Below are positions 16,936 to 26,423 of a stretch of DNA of 64,000 nt, one piece after another. A program made the translations under genes and the position numbers. The DNA is from CAJBVG01 sp943372995 (GTDB taxonomy: Bacteria > Bacteroidota > Bacteroidia > Sphingobacteriales > Sphingobacteriaceae). The first letter of the stretch is position 1; each line of letters opens with the position of its first letter. The stretch is from contig CALSAQ010000003.1 of NCBI GenBank assembly GCA_943372995.1, forward strand, positions 1-64,000, in the 5' to 3' direction. A model generated the notes under the pieces. That model was not told the origin of the DNA. It did not search any database and saw nothing but the letters and a program-made list of their open reading frames with translations.

Positions 16936-18297
16936 TTATTCTAAAAGTTTTTTCGCGAAAATATCCACATCTATTCCATCGTAATTGCCTGAACTCATGA
17001 GCAATAAGTTTACTCCCTCCCAATTCTGCTTTTCTAAATACTCTTTTAAGTCCTTAGATTCATTAAAAATCAACAAATCCTCCCTTGCAAATGCTTCCTT
17101 AACCTCATCTCTGCTAATATTTTCCAATTTCTTGTGTTCTATGGTATGCTGATTATAATAGACTATCGCCACATCCGCTTTATCCATAGTACCTTTATAC
17201 TCCATTAAAAACTGTTTATTTAAACTGCTAAAGGTATGCAACTCCATACAAGCAACCAGTTTTTGTTCATCGAATTGCTCTTTTACAGCATTAAGAGTGG
17301 CAACCAATTTAGATGGTGAATGTGCAAAGTCTTTAAACACTCTTGCATTATCTTTTTTAGCAATAAGCTCCAATCGTTTTGCAGCTCCTTTAAAGGTTTG
17401 TATATGTGTATAAAAATATTTATCAGATACCCCTAAGCTTTTACAAGCATAATACGCTGCCATTAAGTTTTGCATATTATGATTTCCGAAAACCAATAAA
17501 GGAACCTGCTCATTGCCCCAATTTAAATAAGTAGTACCTCTCTCCTTTATATGTGGATGAGCTTGATAAGGTATTTTTTTGATGTCTGTTCTGGGATGAT
17601 TCTCCACGAGTTTTTTCAACTCTTTATCAAGTTCACAATAAATTAAACTTGCATTAGGTTCAAGTGTATCGATGAAAATGCTAAACTGTTCTAAATAATT
17701 TTCGAACGTTGGAAATACATTGATATGATCCCAGGCTATTCCACTCAATATTGCGATATTACCTTTATACAAATGAAACTTAGGTCTTCTATCTATTGGC
17801 GACGATAAATATTCATCTCCTTCTAACACCATCACCTTTGCTTCTTCCGATAATTTTACCATAGTAGTAAAACCGCTAAGTTGCGCTCCAACCATATAAT
17901 CAATCGGCATATCCATTAATTGTAAAACATGTAAAATCATCGCTGTGATCGATGTCTTACCATGACTTCCTCCAATAACCAAACGTGTCTTATTTTTCGA
18001 CTGCTCGTATAGGTATTCGGGATATGAATAAATGGATAGTCCTAGTTCTTTTGCTTTTAATAACTCCGGATTATCGGCTCTCGCATGCATACCTAATATT
18101 ACTGCATCCAACTGCTGAGTTATTTTCTCTGGGAACCATCCCATTTCAGCAGGCAACAATCCTGCTTTTTCTAATCTACTTTTTGAGGGCTCAAAGATTT
18201 CATCATCGGAACCCGTAATGATATAGTTTTTCTCTTTCAGTGCTAAAGCCAAGTTGTGCATTGCACTACCACCTATCGAAATAAAATGTACTCTCAT
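16936..18297 (-). CDS. mpl: Murein tripeptide ligase (Mpl, Mur ligase family)
   Basis: Mpl joins recycled L-Ala-gamma-D-Glu-meso-DAP tripeptide to UDP-MurNAc, feeding salvaged peptide back into peptidoglycan synthesis. The 453-residue protein has the MurC-like N-terminal domain (MRVHFISIGGSAMHNLALALK), the ATP loop GGSHGKTS at 109-116, the central Mur domain with LEGDEYLSS, and the C-terminal domain containing KDFAHSPSKL. The HARADNPEL stretch and DEYLSSPIDRRPKF are typical of Mpl rather than MurC. It is 3 bases downstream of the 1459-residue envelope protein gene, so the two are translated from one message. Confidence 0.93.
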   Translation of the reverse strand: MRVHFISIGGSAMHNLALALKEKNYIITGSDDEIFEPSKSRLEKAGLLPAEMGWFPEKITQQLDAVILGMHARADNPELLKAKELGLSIYSYPEYLYEQSKNKTRLVIGGSHGKTSITAMILHVLQLMDMPIDYMVGAQLSGFTTMVKLSEEAKVMVLEGDEYLSSPIDRRPKFHLYKGNIAILSGIAWDHINVFPTFENYLEQFSIFIDTLEPNASLIYCELDKELKKLVENHPRTDIKKIPYQAHPHIKERGTTYLNWGNEQVPLLVFGNHNMQNLMAAYYACKSLGVSDKYFYTHIQTFKGAAKRLELIAKKDNARVFKDFAHSPSKLVATLNAVKEQFDEQKLVACMELHTFSSLNKQFLMEYKGTMDKADVAIVYYNQHTIEHKKLENISRDEVKEAFAREDLLIFNESKDLKEYLEKQNWEGVNLLLMSSGNYDGIDVDIFAKKLLE

Positions 18298-18300
18298 TCA

Positions 18301-21300
18301 TTAATTGTTTTGAAAACTTCTTACAAAATCCAACTTACGTTTTATTGCTGAAATGCTGTATGGTGAATTTGCTTTTGTTTTCTCCGTTAATAATTTATTG
18401 AAACTCTCATCTGAAGAAATAGCTTCCATCTGCCCCTGACGGAAGGTATAGAAGAACCAATCGCCACTCACCTCAAAATAAATATTGACGATGTTTCCAC
18501 TTCGTTTTCTTACTACCTCCATGTATCCTCTAAACTCTTTATTTACTTGTTTATCGTACACAGACATGATGCTGATTTTATTATCTACCGACCTCCACGA
18601 TCTTTTTTGTTGATCCCATGCTAATTTTACACCTGATATAATAAAACCTTTTTCCATCGATTTCGGAAGTTTATACAAGCCCGTTTGCTGTAAATCGCTC
18701 ATCACATTTTTCACATCCTTCTCTGGGAACAACTCATACATTGCCTTTTCAAAAACAGGTCGCTCTTTGTTATCTCCATTAATATCAAATCCATTCAAAT
18801 CAATAAACTTGAGCATTAATGATGTTGCATCTGGTAAAAATTCAAAGTCGAGTACCGCAACCATATCCAATACCACCTTATCATTTTCTATCTGATTGCT
18901 CACATTTCCTGCAGCAGTAATTTTCAATTTCTCTCCAAAATCTACTCCTAAATTTAAAGCACCTTCTGCGTACAAGAATTCTTTTTTGTCATCGAAAGTC
19001 ATGTAATTACCGACCTTTCCTTCACCAAACAATTTAGCGTCTGAACCAACTTTAAATATTTGCTGCTTTTCATCGTAAATTAATTTCCCCTCCACATTAA
19101 TTACATCCACATCATTAGGTTCTATTTTCTTACTTAAGAAAGTTCCATAGGCTTCATAGTTCGTAATACCAATATGTATACCACTGTACAATCTGTTTTT
19201 ATTTTCATCTCTTGGATCGTTTAATACTAAAGCTACGGTGTCTGGATTAACAAATCCTTTATATCTGAAGTATTGCGATTTTATAAATTTACTCGTGTGA
19301 TTCATCTTTATAAATCCATCGTAATCGAGGAATCTATTAGACGCTTTTAAGTATACATCGCCTTTATACCTTACTTTAGAATTCAATAAGAAATTCATGG
19401 TATCGGTAATAGTACCTTTAGCAAATGTTTGTAAACCTGTATCTACTTTAGTCTCTAAGAAATGTATTTTTTGCGCAACTGTATCTGATTTTGTTCTATA
19501 ATCGTAGTATGCATTTGCCGCGTATTTATTTTTACCAAACACATCTACTTTCGATTCATATAATCTGTGATATCTAGTTGTAGTGTTCGCAAATATTTCA
19601 GCATCTTCAATCCTTTTCATAATAGCCAGTCCATAAATTTCCACATGCTTGTCTTTCGGAATAATTTCAGCATCGGCCACTAGTATTTTCGGAACTCCAT
19701 CAATCTTAATATCCTCTTTCACTAAATCATATACTGCCTTCTCTGCTTGAAAGTCAAGAGAGTCTTGAGAAGGATGTAAAGAAACAAATTCATATTTACC
19801 TGTACCTGATATTGGCATACTGAAATCCATTTTCTTCTCATCGAAATACCACGTAAATACTGGTAGTGATGTTGCATACAGATTATAAGGGAATTTTATT
19901 AACTCATCAGGATTATTCGCTACAAAGTCTCCTCTTCTAGCCATAAAATCGATCTTAGATTTTACATCACCTGCTTCAATTGCCAACTTGGTTGTATCAA
20001 TCGCATATATTTTTGCAATACTATGCTCTGCAGTAAAATCAGAATTATTAAACACAAATCTCTGTGAATATAAATCTGCCCCTTCTATATGCGAACGTCC
20101 ATTTCCTGTTAAATCCTGTGGAGTATAGCAAATCGTTCCCGTAAATTCATTCTTACCTTTATATAAATCTGTAGGTGTTTTTAAACTACTTACAAACATA
20201 CTGTCTTCGTAGGGTTCCCAATGGAAATACGACATGCGCGAAACTGCTAATGGATGATGCGATTGCTCTTCTAAGTCGAAGGTTTGAATTTTTGAGTTTG
20301 TAGAGTCGAGTAAAAATAAAAATCTATCCGACTGTGTAACCGACGATAAATATTTAATTGTACCTGAACCATAAAATCCTTTATCACTTAATTTGATGAT
20401 ATCGTAATAAGTTCCTTTGCCTTTATACATTGGATAACCTTCTGCTGGGGTCCTAGTAACATACCCTAATGAAGTATCTGGTTGATAAGTTAAAGTTTCT
20501 TTGAAATCTGGGAATATACCTCCCGAATGCATTAAGCCAGGGAATGCTAATCCACTAGTAGAACTCAAATTATCTAAACTATCAATTATAAAAGGTTCTA
20601 TCCTAAACCAGAAATCCGACCTCCTGTAATTTGAATTTTGTATATACGGATAATCGTAATAAACATAAGACTCTCCTAATGATTCGAAATACGGGTATTG
20701 AGGATAGCTCTTTAAACCTGATTTATTATTAGGCTCATCAATATATAATTTACCTGTAATGTCTTTTAATACCGTTTTTAAACTGAGTAATTGCCTGTAT
20801 CCATTTATATTCGCCTCTCCTAGAACTTTTATTTTTAGGGAATCAATTTTCGGCATGTCAATTTTAAAATTATCGTAACTAAAACTGAAATCATTACCAT
20901 AAAAATCTAGGGTTCCTGCATGTACTTTACCACCAAATTGAATATCACGATTTTGCTTCATCGTTACTCTTCCATTGTATGGTTTAATATTTACACTTTG
21001 CGAATCGCTAAGATAAATCTGCTCTATCCCTTGTATCACTAAGTCTTTTGAATTAATATTAAGGTAGGCATTGATGTTAGAGTCGGCTAGAGACCCAAAA
21101 CGAATTACATCATAGTCTAAATTCCCTGCTTCATTACTAATAAAATTGAAGGTTTTCTCTTTGATATAAATAAGTCCTTTGTTTTCATTCAAACCTATAA
21201 ACCCATACTCTAACAACATTCTTAATAAACCTATCACATCTTGTTCTCTCAACTTCACTTCTTTTGCATACGTGCTAATAGCAATGGTTTTCGAACGTTC

Positions 21301-22680
21301 TCTTATCGATAACCTTTTCAATACGGTAAGTGGATTATAATCTGCTACTCCCGAAAGTTTTCTGAACTTTTCTTCTTTATAAAAATTTTTCGATTCGAAG
21401 TACGACTCTTGTTGAAACCTCCCTTTAATCATACCCATCTCTATCACAGGTTTGTCGATATTCCACTCCATACGTTCAACTTCAAACGACATCTGATGAT
21501 ATGAATCGTAAAATGAAGCGTTACCTATACCAGAATCTCTTCTCAACAAAATCATGGTACGTTTAGCTGCATTAAATTTAAACTCTACTCCAGGATGATA
21601 AATAGAATCTTTCTGTAGATAGATGGAAACCTCTGCAGGATATGATACCACTTCATCTGATTGAAGTACATAGGCATTTGAATATGTTCTTAGCGCTACT
21701 TTTCCATTAGAATAGATAATAATGCTCGCCTTTTCATCATCGGATCCTATCCCATACAATTTACTACCTACCATGCTAAATCCACCTTGATAATCTACAT
21801 TTGAAAAGAAGTTTTTTATTTCATATTTCTTCTGGTAAGAATCGAATTTCGGATAAGTAGCAGTTTCGGGTTTGTTATTTGTTGTTAATCGGTCTTCAAT
21901 TTTTCCAATTAAGGCAGACTTAAATAATTTGGTATGAAAAAACTGGACAGAGTCGGCACTAAAATCCGATTTGGTACAATCTATTTGATAGTTTTTTAAT
22001 TTAGCATAAACCACGGTAGAATCAAGCCCTGCTCTCGACCAGTTCACTACACCCTCTTTACCTTTCCATAGCTTTTTGGTTGGATAATAAACTCCTTTTG
22101 TATTATATATAACAGAACGGTCTCCTCTAGCTTCTGCACTTAAATTAATCGGCCCCTTAACAACAACTACTGGGATAGAATCCATTTTTAATTCATAATC
22201 GTCGGAAGGTAAAAACCATTTCGTTGATTTCGATTCATACAATACATTTCCATTAAAAAAACGAGATGTAAAATTTAGAAACAACGATGCTTCTCTATTT
22301 CTTTTTTTCAATGAAGCTTCTAATATCTTATGTACTATATCAAAATTATCTATTGCTTTATTCGATTTTTGAATATCGATAAGAGTTAATAAATAATCTT
22401 GGTACTCTTGGTCTGCCTTCATTTTCTTTTCAGCCATCTTATTTGCTGTAGTAATGATGGTCAGCTTTTGATCTGAAGTATAAATGGGAGAGTCGAAAAT
22501 CTTTTGAAAAGCATTTAAAGCCTTTCTGGTTTCTTCATCAGCTTTTGTGTCTTTAAAATAAGTCTCTAATTCTGAAATAAATTTATCAGGATTATTACTG
22601 AAACTTTTGGGTTGTGCGAAAGACTTCGCAGCAATGAACGTAAAAACTAAAATTGATGTTAATATTCTTAATGCTCTCAT
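18301..22680 (-). CDS. Very large exported protein of unknown function
   Basis: I do not recognise this 1459-residue protein. It begins with a clear Sec signal peptide (MRALRILTSILVFTFIAAKSFAQ), so it is exported and not a lipoprotein. Residues 25-130 look helical (KFISELETYFKDTKADEETRK). The rest is strand-rich, with many short repeats of the kind GxxxxYxxxxF and blocks of alternating polar and hydrophobic residues, which resembles beta-taco or AsmA/LptA-like envelope scaffolds in texture only. Around residue 470 a winged-helix-like helical segment (EQDVIGLLRMLLEYGFIGL) interrupts the strands. It lies between prmA and mpl with gaps of 11 and 3 bases. The position beside peptidoglycan recycling, FtsK and LolA suggests a role in envelope building or lipid or lipoprotein transport, which is inference. 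Confidence 0.75.
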   Translation of the reverse strand: MRALRILTSILVFTFIAAKSFAQPKSFSNNPDKFISELETYFKDTKADEETRKALNAFQKIFDSPIYTSDQKLTIITTANKMAEKKMKADQEYQDYLLTLIDIQKSNKAIDNFDIVHKILEASLKKRNREASLFLNFTSRFFNGNVLYESKSTKWFLPSDDYELKMDSIPVVVVKGPINLSAEARGDRSVIYNTKGVYYPTKKLWKGKEGVVNWSRAGLDSTVVYAKLKNYQIDCTKSDFSADSVQFFHTKLFKSALIGKIEDRLTTNNKPETATYPKFDSYQKKYEIKNFFSNVDYQGGFSMVGSKLYGIGSDDEKASIIIYSNGKVALRTYSNAYVLQSDEVVSYPAEVSIYLQKDSIYHPGVEFKFNAAKRTMILLRRDSGIGNASFYDSYHQMSFEVERMEWNIDKPVIEMGMIKGRFQQESYFESKNFYKEEKFRKLSGVADYNPLTVLKRLSIRERSKTIAISTYAKEVKLREQDVIGLLRMLLEYGFIGLNENKGLIYIKEKTFNFISNEAGNLDYDVIRFGSLADSNINAYLNINSKDLVIQGIEQIYLSDSQSVNIKPYNGRVTMKQNRDIQFGGKVHAGTLDFYGNDFSFSYDNFKIDMPKIDSLKIKVLGEANINGYRQLLSLKTVLKDITGKLYIDEPNNKSGLKSYPQYPYFESLGESYVYYDYPYIQNSNYRRSDFWFRIEPFIIDSLDNLSSTSGLAFPGLMHSGGIFPDFKETLTYQPDTSLGYVTRTPAEGYPMYKGKGTYYDIIKLSDKGFYGSGTIKYLSSVTQSDRFLFLLDSTNSKIQTFDLEEQSHHPLAVSRMSYFHWEPYEDSMFVSSLKTPTDLYKGKNEFTGTICYTPQDLTGNGRSHIEGADLYSQRFVFNNSDFTAEHSIAKIYAIDTTKLAIEAGDVKSKIDFMARRGDFVANNPDELIKFPYNLYATSLPVFTWYFDEKKMDFSMPISGTGKYEFVSLHPSQDSLDFQAEKAVYDLVKEDIKIDGVPKILVADAEIIPKDKHVEIYGLAIMKRIEDAEIFANTTTRYHRLYESKVDVFGKNKYAANAYYDYRTKSDTVAQKIHFLETKVDTGLQTFAKGTITDTMNFLLNSKVRYKGDVYLKASNRFLDYDGFIKMNHTSKFIKSQYFRYKGFVNPDTVALVLNDPRDENKNRLYSGIHIGITNYEAYGTFLSKKIEPNDVDVINVEGKLIYDEKQQIFKVGSDAKLFGEGKVGNYMTFDDKKEFLYAEGALNLGVDFGEKLKITAAGNVSNQIENDKVVLDMVAVLDFEFLPDATSLMLKFIDLNGFDINGDNKERPVFEKAMYELFPEKDVKNVMSDLQQTGLYKLPKSMEKGFIISGVKLAWDQQKRSWRSVDNKISIMSVYDKQVNKEFRGYMEVVRKRSGNIVNIYFEVSGDWFFYTFRQGQMEAISSDESFNKLLTEKTKANSPYSISAIKRKLDFVRSFQNN

Positions 22681-22691
22681 TATTGTTTGAT

Positions 22692-23531
22692 CTATCGTTT
22701 CTTAAACGATGCTACTACCCAATTATTTTTAGATTGATGTTGTTGATAGAACATCCCATGTTGTTCTGCTGATGCTTGTATCATGACTAAATCTTCGGTA
22801 TAAAATCCACTAAATAAGATTAAGCCTTCTTTATTTAAAGAATCAGCATAAGCATTCATATCGTTAAGTAAGATATTTCGGTTAATATTTGCTAAAATGA
22901 TATCGAAATTTTTACCTTTTAAATCTGATGCATCTCCACAGAAAATTGTTGCATCGTTAAGTTGATTCAATTGCGCATTTTCTTCAGCGCTATCTGCTGC
23001 AATGGGGTCATTATCTATTGCTGTAATCGATTTAGCTCCTTTCTGATGAGCTAATATGGCTAGTATTCCTGTACCACATCCCATATCCAAAACAGTTTTA
23101 CCTTCAAAATCCAAATCGAGCATGTATTCTGCCATTTGAAAAGTGGTTTCGTGGTGTCCTGTACCAAAAGCCATCTTAGGATGAATTTTTATGGTATATG
23201 GATAATCTTTTTTCTCATGAAAATCAGCATAGATGTACAATTGATCTTTAATTACTATAGCTTGAAAATTACTTTCCCACACCTCATTCCAGTTTTTATA
23301 TGGTATTAAGTTTACTTCATAAGAAAATGAAAACTGATCTTTATAATTTTGAAGCGACTCTTGAAGCTTCTCCTCCGAAAATTTAGAGGAAGGAATATAT
23401 GCTCTAAATCCCAATTCATTTTGATCAAAAGAATCAAACCCTATATCAGCTAACTCGGCCATTAAAATATCCGACACAAATTCTTCGCCTGGAAGTACCG
23501 TAAACACTAGTTCTATATAATTACCTGTCAT
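22692..23531 (-). CDS. prmA: Ribosomal protein L11 methyltransferase
   Basis: PrmA trimethylates ribosomal protein L11 using S-adenosylmethionine. It has 279 residues. The N-terminal substrate-recognition domain (MTGNYIELVFTVLPGEEFVSDIL) is followed by a linker and the Rossmann methyltransferase core. The core shows FGTGHHETTFQMAEYML, motif I VLDMGCGTGILAILA, motif II AIDNDPIAADSAEENA and the catalytic-loop ILANINRNIL, all diagnostic of PrmA. It lies 2 bases after tpiA and 11 before the large exported protein, in the same minus-strand run. Confidence 0.95.
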   Translation of the reverse strand: MTGNYIELVFTVLPGEEFVSDILMAELADIGFDSFDQNELGFRAYIPSSKFSEEKLQESLQNYKDQFSFSYEVNLIPYKNWNEVWESNFQAIVIKDQLYIYADFHEKKDYPYTIKIHPKMAFGTGHHETTFQMAEYMLDLDFEGKTVLDMGCGTGILAILAHQKGAKSITAIDNDPIAADSAEENAQLNQLNDATIFCGDASDLKGKNFDIILANINRNILLNDMNAYADSLNKEGLILFSGFYTEDLVMIQASAEQHGMFYQQHQSKNNWVVASFKKR

Positions 23532-23533
23532 TT

Positions 23534-24307
23534 TTATAATTCATTAAATGCAAGGTGAATATCTGTAAAGTCTCTCGATTTTAAAGAAGCTCCTCCTATT
23601 AATCCACCATCAATATCTTTTTGTGAGAATAAACTTTTTGCGTTGCCAGGGTTGCAGCTACCTCCGTATAATATACTTATCGACTCAGCGATGTCGTTGG
23701 AATATTTTGAAGCTAATAACGAACGAATAAATGCATGCATTTCTTGCGCTTGTTCCGGGCTAGCCGTTTTGCCTGTACCTATTGCCCAAACAGGCTCATA
23801 AGCAAGTACAACTTTTTTTACTTGATCTTCACTCAAATGAAACAATGCATTTTCTAATTGCGATTGAACTGTTGTGAAATGTAAATGACTTTCTCTCTCA
23901 TCTAGTTTTTCACCAATACAAAAAATAGGAATCATCTGATAAGCCAATGTGATGTCAACTTTTTTAGCAAGTGTTGCATCGTCTTCTTTCTGGTATTCTC
24001 TTCGTTCAGAATGTCCAATAATAACATACTCAACCCCAACAGATTTAAGCATTTCTGCAGATACCTCTCCTGTGTAAGCTCCTGATTTCTCATGATGGCA
24101 ATTTTGAGCTGCCACATGAAAATTACTTTCCGCTAAAATTAATTTATGAATAGACGACAAATGAATATACGGACTAGCGAAAATGGTGGTTACTTCTTTA
24201 TGCAACTCATCCTTTATCATATATACTGCTTCAGAGATTAACTCTAAGCCTGCTTGGTAATCCTTATTCATTTTCCAATTACCCGCTACAATTTTTTTTC
24301 TACTCAT
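23534..24307 (-). CDS. tpiA: Triosephosphate isomerase
   Basis: This cytoplasmic glycolytic enzyme interconverts dihydroxyacetone phosphate and glyceraldehyde 3-phosphate. At 257 residues it is full length. Catalytic residues are visible: K12 in GNWKMN, H99 in IIGHSERREY and E171 in AYEPVWAIGTG. The phosphate-binding loops ILYGGSCNPGNA and GGLIGGASL are also present. The start overlaps the preceding GlmU-like gene by 8 bases and the stop is 2 bases from prmA, so translation along this operon is tightly coupled. Confidence 0.98.
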   Translation of the reverse strand: MSRKKIVAGNWKMNKDYQAGLELISEAVYMIKDELHKEVTTIFASPYIHLSSIHKLILAESNFHVAAQNCHHEKSGAYTGEVSAEMLKSVGVEYVIIGHSERREYQKEDDATLAKKVDITLAYQMIPIFCIGEKLDERESHLHFTTVQSQLENALFHLSEDQVKKVVLAYEPVWAIGTGKTASPEQAQEMHAFIRSLLASKYSNDIAESISILYGGSCNPGNAKSLFSQKDIDGGLIGGASLKSRDFTDIHLAFNEL

Positions 24308-25472
24308 AATTTTTTCTATATTCTTTGGTCAATTCAAATACCGTATTCAATATTATTTTCTCTTTTTCGTCGAGTACCATACCTCTACGTTCGTAAACTT
24401 TGGCAGCAACTTCAAACATTTTATTCATTGCAAACACTTCCATTCCTTGAGCTCCACCCCACGAAAAATCGGGAATGAAATTTCTTGGGAAACCAGAACC
24501 AAATACATTGCTACCCACTCCCACTACTGTACCTGTATTAAACATGGTATTGATTCCACATTTAGCATGATCGCCCATAATGAGTCCGCAAAATTGTAGT
24601 CCTGTGCGTTTAAAATTATTACTCACATAATTCCAAAGTTTTACCTCAGCATAATTATTTTTCAAATTGGAATTATTACTATCGGCACCAATATTACACC
24701 ACTCTCCAATTACTGCATTACCTATAAAACCATCGTGTGCTTTGTTACTATAACCAAAAACCACTACATTATTGAGTTCTCCTCCAACTTTAGAATGCGG
24801 ACCAATAGTTGTAGCGCCATAAATTTTGGTTCCCATTTTTGTTTGAGAATGCTCTCCCAGATAAAAAGGACCGCGTATCATTGAACCTTCCATCACCTCC
24901 GCATCTTTAGCAATATATATCGGACCAGCGTTTACATTTAATATTGAGGCTTCTACAATGGCACCATCTTCAATAAACAAATGTTTAGCATCACCAATTA
25001 ACGTGTTGGAAGTAGATAAGGCTAAACTCTTTTTATTTTTGGTTAACAGAATAAAGTCTTTACGAGATTCTTTATCGTTTAGTGAAAATATTTTAGGTAA
25101 AGAATTTAAGTGATCAAACTTTACGTCTATCTGTTCAGTCTGAACATCAGCATTAAAATCCTTTGAATATTTAGCAATAATTAAATCTGATTTAGCAATC
25201 GCCGAATCCGATTTTAGTGCAGCTATCGATGAAATTAATTGCTCATTAGGTAAAACAGATGCATTAATCCAAAGATTATGATCCGCTTCTTTAATGGGAA
25301 ATTTCTCCTGTAAGTAATCTTCTGTAGCAAAAGAAATATGAGATTCTGGGAAATAGTACTGCCATTTCTCAACTATTTTAAGCATACCGATACGAATGTC
25401 GGCCACTGGTCGTGTAAACGTTAGGGGCAATAACTGAGCTCTACTAGCGTCGTCGAATAGTATTATGTTCAT
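24300..25472 (-). CDS. GlmU-family sugar nucleotidyltransferase-like protein
   Basis: This 390-residue protein of a Bacteroidota family is annotated as putative sugar nucleotidyltransferase or GlmU-related. The N-terminal half (MNIILFDDASRAQLLPLTFTRPVADIR) resembles a reduced pyrophosphorylase domain without the usual LAAGxGTRM loop, so nucleotidyl transfer is doubtful. The C-terminal half is a left-handed beta-helix of hexapeptide repeats (AIVEASILNVNAGPIYI, AEVMEGSMIRGPFYLG, GEWCNIGADSNNSNLK, GINTMFNTGTVVGVGSNVF) typical of acyltransferases or sugar-binding trimers. A TATCTTTG box lies only 4 bases before the ATG, implying a leaderless or nearly leaderless message. It heads the tpiA-prmA operon. 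Confidence 0.8.
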   Translation of the reverse strand: MNIILFDDASRAQLLPLTFTRPVADIRIGMLKIVEKWQYYFPESHISFATEDYLQEKFPIKEADHNLWINASVLPNEQLISSIAALKSDSAIAKSDLIIAKYSKDFNADVQTEQIDVKFDHLNSLPKIFSLNDKESRKDFILLTKNKKSLALSTSNTLIGDAKHLFIEDGAIVEASILNVNAGPIYIAKDAEVMEGSMIRGPFYLGEHSQTKMGTKIYGATTIGPHSKVGGELNNVVVFGYSNKAHDGFIGNAVIGEWCNIGADSNNSNLKNNYAEVKLWNYVSNNFKRTGLQFCGLIMGDHAKCGINTMFNTGTVVGVGSNVFGSGFPRNFIPDFSWGGAQGMEVFAMNKMFEVAAKVYERRGMVLDEKEKIILNTVFELTKEYRKNYE

Positions 25473-25476
25473 TTAG

Positions 25477-25484
25477 CAAAGATA
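25477..25484 (-). promoter_or_regulatory. -7 promoter box immediately before the GlmU-like start
   Basis: TATCTTTG on the minus strand ends 4 bases before the ATG. With transcription starting about 4-6 bases beyond the box, the message would begin at or next to the start codon. No -33 TTTG is seen at 19-20 bases. Confidence 0.4.
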
Positions 25485-25534
25485 AAAGCATACTGAACAT
25501 ATCGAGGAGAAAATTACCAACGCTTGTAAAATAA

Positions 25535-25561
25535 GAAAGTCTGACCAATGGCCAGACTTTC
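25535..25561 (-). terminator. Intrinsic terminator after rpmE
   Basis: GAAAGTCTG and CAGACTTTC form a 9-bp stem that continues into CC/GG after one mismatch. On the minus strand TTATTTT follows. It lies 28 bases beyond the L31 stop. Confidence 0.75.
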
Positions 25562-25588
25562 GATAACATATTATTATTTATGCTTAAA

Positions 25589-25837
25589 TTATTTTTTTGC
25601 GTAACGAGTTTTGAATTTGTCGATACGACCTGCGGTATCAACCAATTTCAATTTACCAGTGTAAAATGGGTGAGATTTGTGTGAAATCTCAAGTTTTACT
25701 AGTGGATATTCGTTTCCATCTTCCCAAACGATAGTGTCTTTAGTATCGATTGCTGACTGTGTCATGAATGAATAATCGCAAGATAAGTCTTTGAAAACGA
25801 CTAATCTATAGTTCTTAGGATGTATTTCTGCTTTCAT
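25589..25837 (-). CDS. rpmE2: Ribosomal protein L31, type B
   Basis: This 82-residue large-subunit protein starts MKAEIHPKNYRLVVFKDL. The frame is open 39 bases further upstream, but the family always begins at MKxxIHPxY and an AGAGAAG ribosome-binding site precedes this ATG. It lacks the four-cysteine zinc motif of type A L31, so it is the zinc-independent type B form. HKSHPFYTGK and GRIDKFKTRYAKK complete the signature. It has its own promoter and terminator, so it is a single-gene unit. Confidence 0.96.
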   Translation of the reverse strand: MKAEIHPKNYRLVVFKDLSCDYSFMTQSAIDTKDTIVWEDGNEYPLVKLEISHKSHPFYTGKLKLVDTAGRIDKFKTRYAKK

Positions 25838-25859
25838 CTTCTCTTTAAAATTCGGACTG

Positions 25860-25891
25860 CAAATGTAGAAAAGCAATGCCTAATTTGCAAA
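25860..25891 (-). promoter_or_regulatory. Promoter of rpmE
   Basis: On the minus strand TTTG (25888-25891), a 20-base spacer and TACATTTG (25860-25867) match the Bacteroidota vegetative promoter. The box lies 22 bases before the ATG. Confidence 0.6.
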
Positions 25892-25898
25892 TGTATTT

Positions 25899-26309
25899 CT
25901 ATTTTTCTTCATTTATTTCCTGACAGAGCTCAATTAGCACTCCGTTGGAGTCTTTGGGATGCACAAAACATACCCATTTATTGTCGGCCCCCCTTTTAGG
26001 CTCTTTATTAAGTAAAGTAAAGCCTTCTGAGGCTAAACGAGCCATTTCTGCATGTATATCAGTAACGTCGAAGGCGATATGATGAATACCCTCGCCTCTT
26101 TTTTCAATAAATTTAGAAATAGGGCTTTCGGGATTGGTGGCTTCTAAAAGCTCAATTTTATTCGGGCCTACCTGAAAAAATTCGGTCATAACTCCTTCCG
26201 ATTCCACTGCTTCCCTTTTATATGCTTTTTGAGCAAACAATTTTTCGAAAATAAGTGTTGATGAATCGAGGTTTTTTACGGCAATACCGATGTGTTCTAT
26301 TTTATTCAT
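25899..26309 (-). CDS. mce: Methylmalonyl-CoA epimerase
   Basis: This enzyme interconverts (2R)- and (2S)-methylmalonyl-CoA in propionate and succinate metabolism. The 136-residue glyoxalase/VOC-fold protein begins MNKIEHIGIAVKNLDSS. Metal ligands expected for the family are in IEHIGIAV (His), KIELLEAT (Glu), GIHHIAFDV (His) and VLIELCQ (Glu). An in-frame ATG five codons upstream exists, but the second Met matches the family start. It is a lone gene diverging from iscS. The methylmalonyl-CoA mutase genes are not in this window. Confidence 0.95.
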   Translation of the reverse strand: MNKIEHIGIAVKNLDSSTLIFEKLFAQKAYKREAVESEGVMTEFFQVGPNKIELLEATNPESPISKFIEKRGEGIHHIAFDVTDIHAEMARLASEGFTLLNKEPKRGADNKWVCFVHPKDSNGVLIELCQEINEEK

Positions 26310-26363
26310 GGCCAAAAATACCATTTATAAGGTAGAAAATGTAAAAAGTAAAAGCTAAAAAAT

Positions 26364-26394
26364 GCCATTGATTTTAATAAAATGGCTATATTTG
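26364..26394 (+). promoter_or_regulatory. iscS promoter with overlapping inverted repeat
   Basis: TATATTTG at 26387-26394 is a full -7 box, 29 bases before the iscS ATG. An inverted repeat GCCATT-N11-AATGGC (26364-26369 and 26381-26386) ends at the base before it and covers the spacer and -33 region. It is a candidate operator, since no IscR gene is adjacent. The -33 TTG is at 16 bases, closer than usual. Confidence 0.4.
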
Positions 26395-26423
26395 CATGTA
26401 ATTTATATAAAGTCTAAATAAAT

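Noticed and set aside
24300..25472. Functional GlmU (bifunctional GlcNAc-1-P uridyltransferase)
   Set aside because: The N-terminal nucleotide-binding loop of GlmU is missing; only the hexapeptide-repeat half is convincing, so the bifunctional name was not used.
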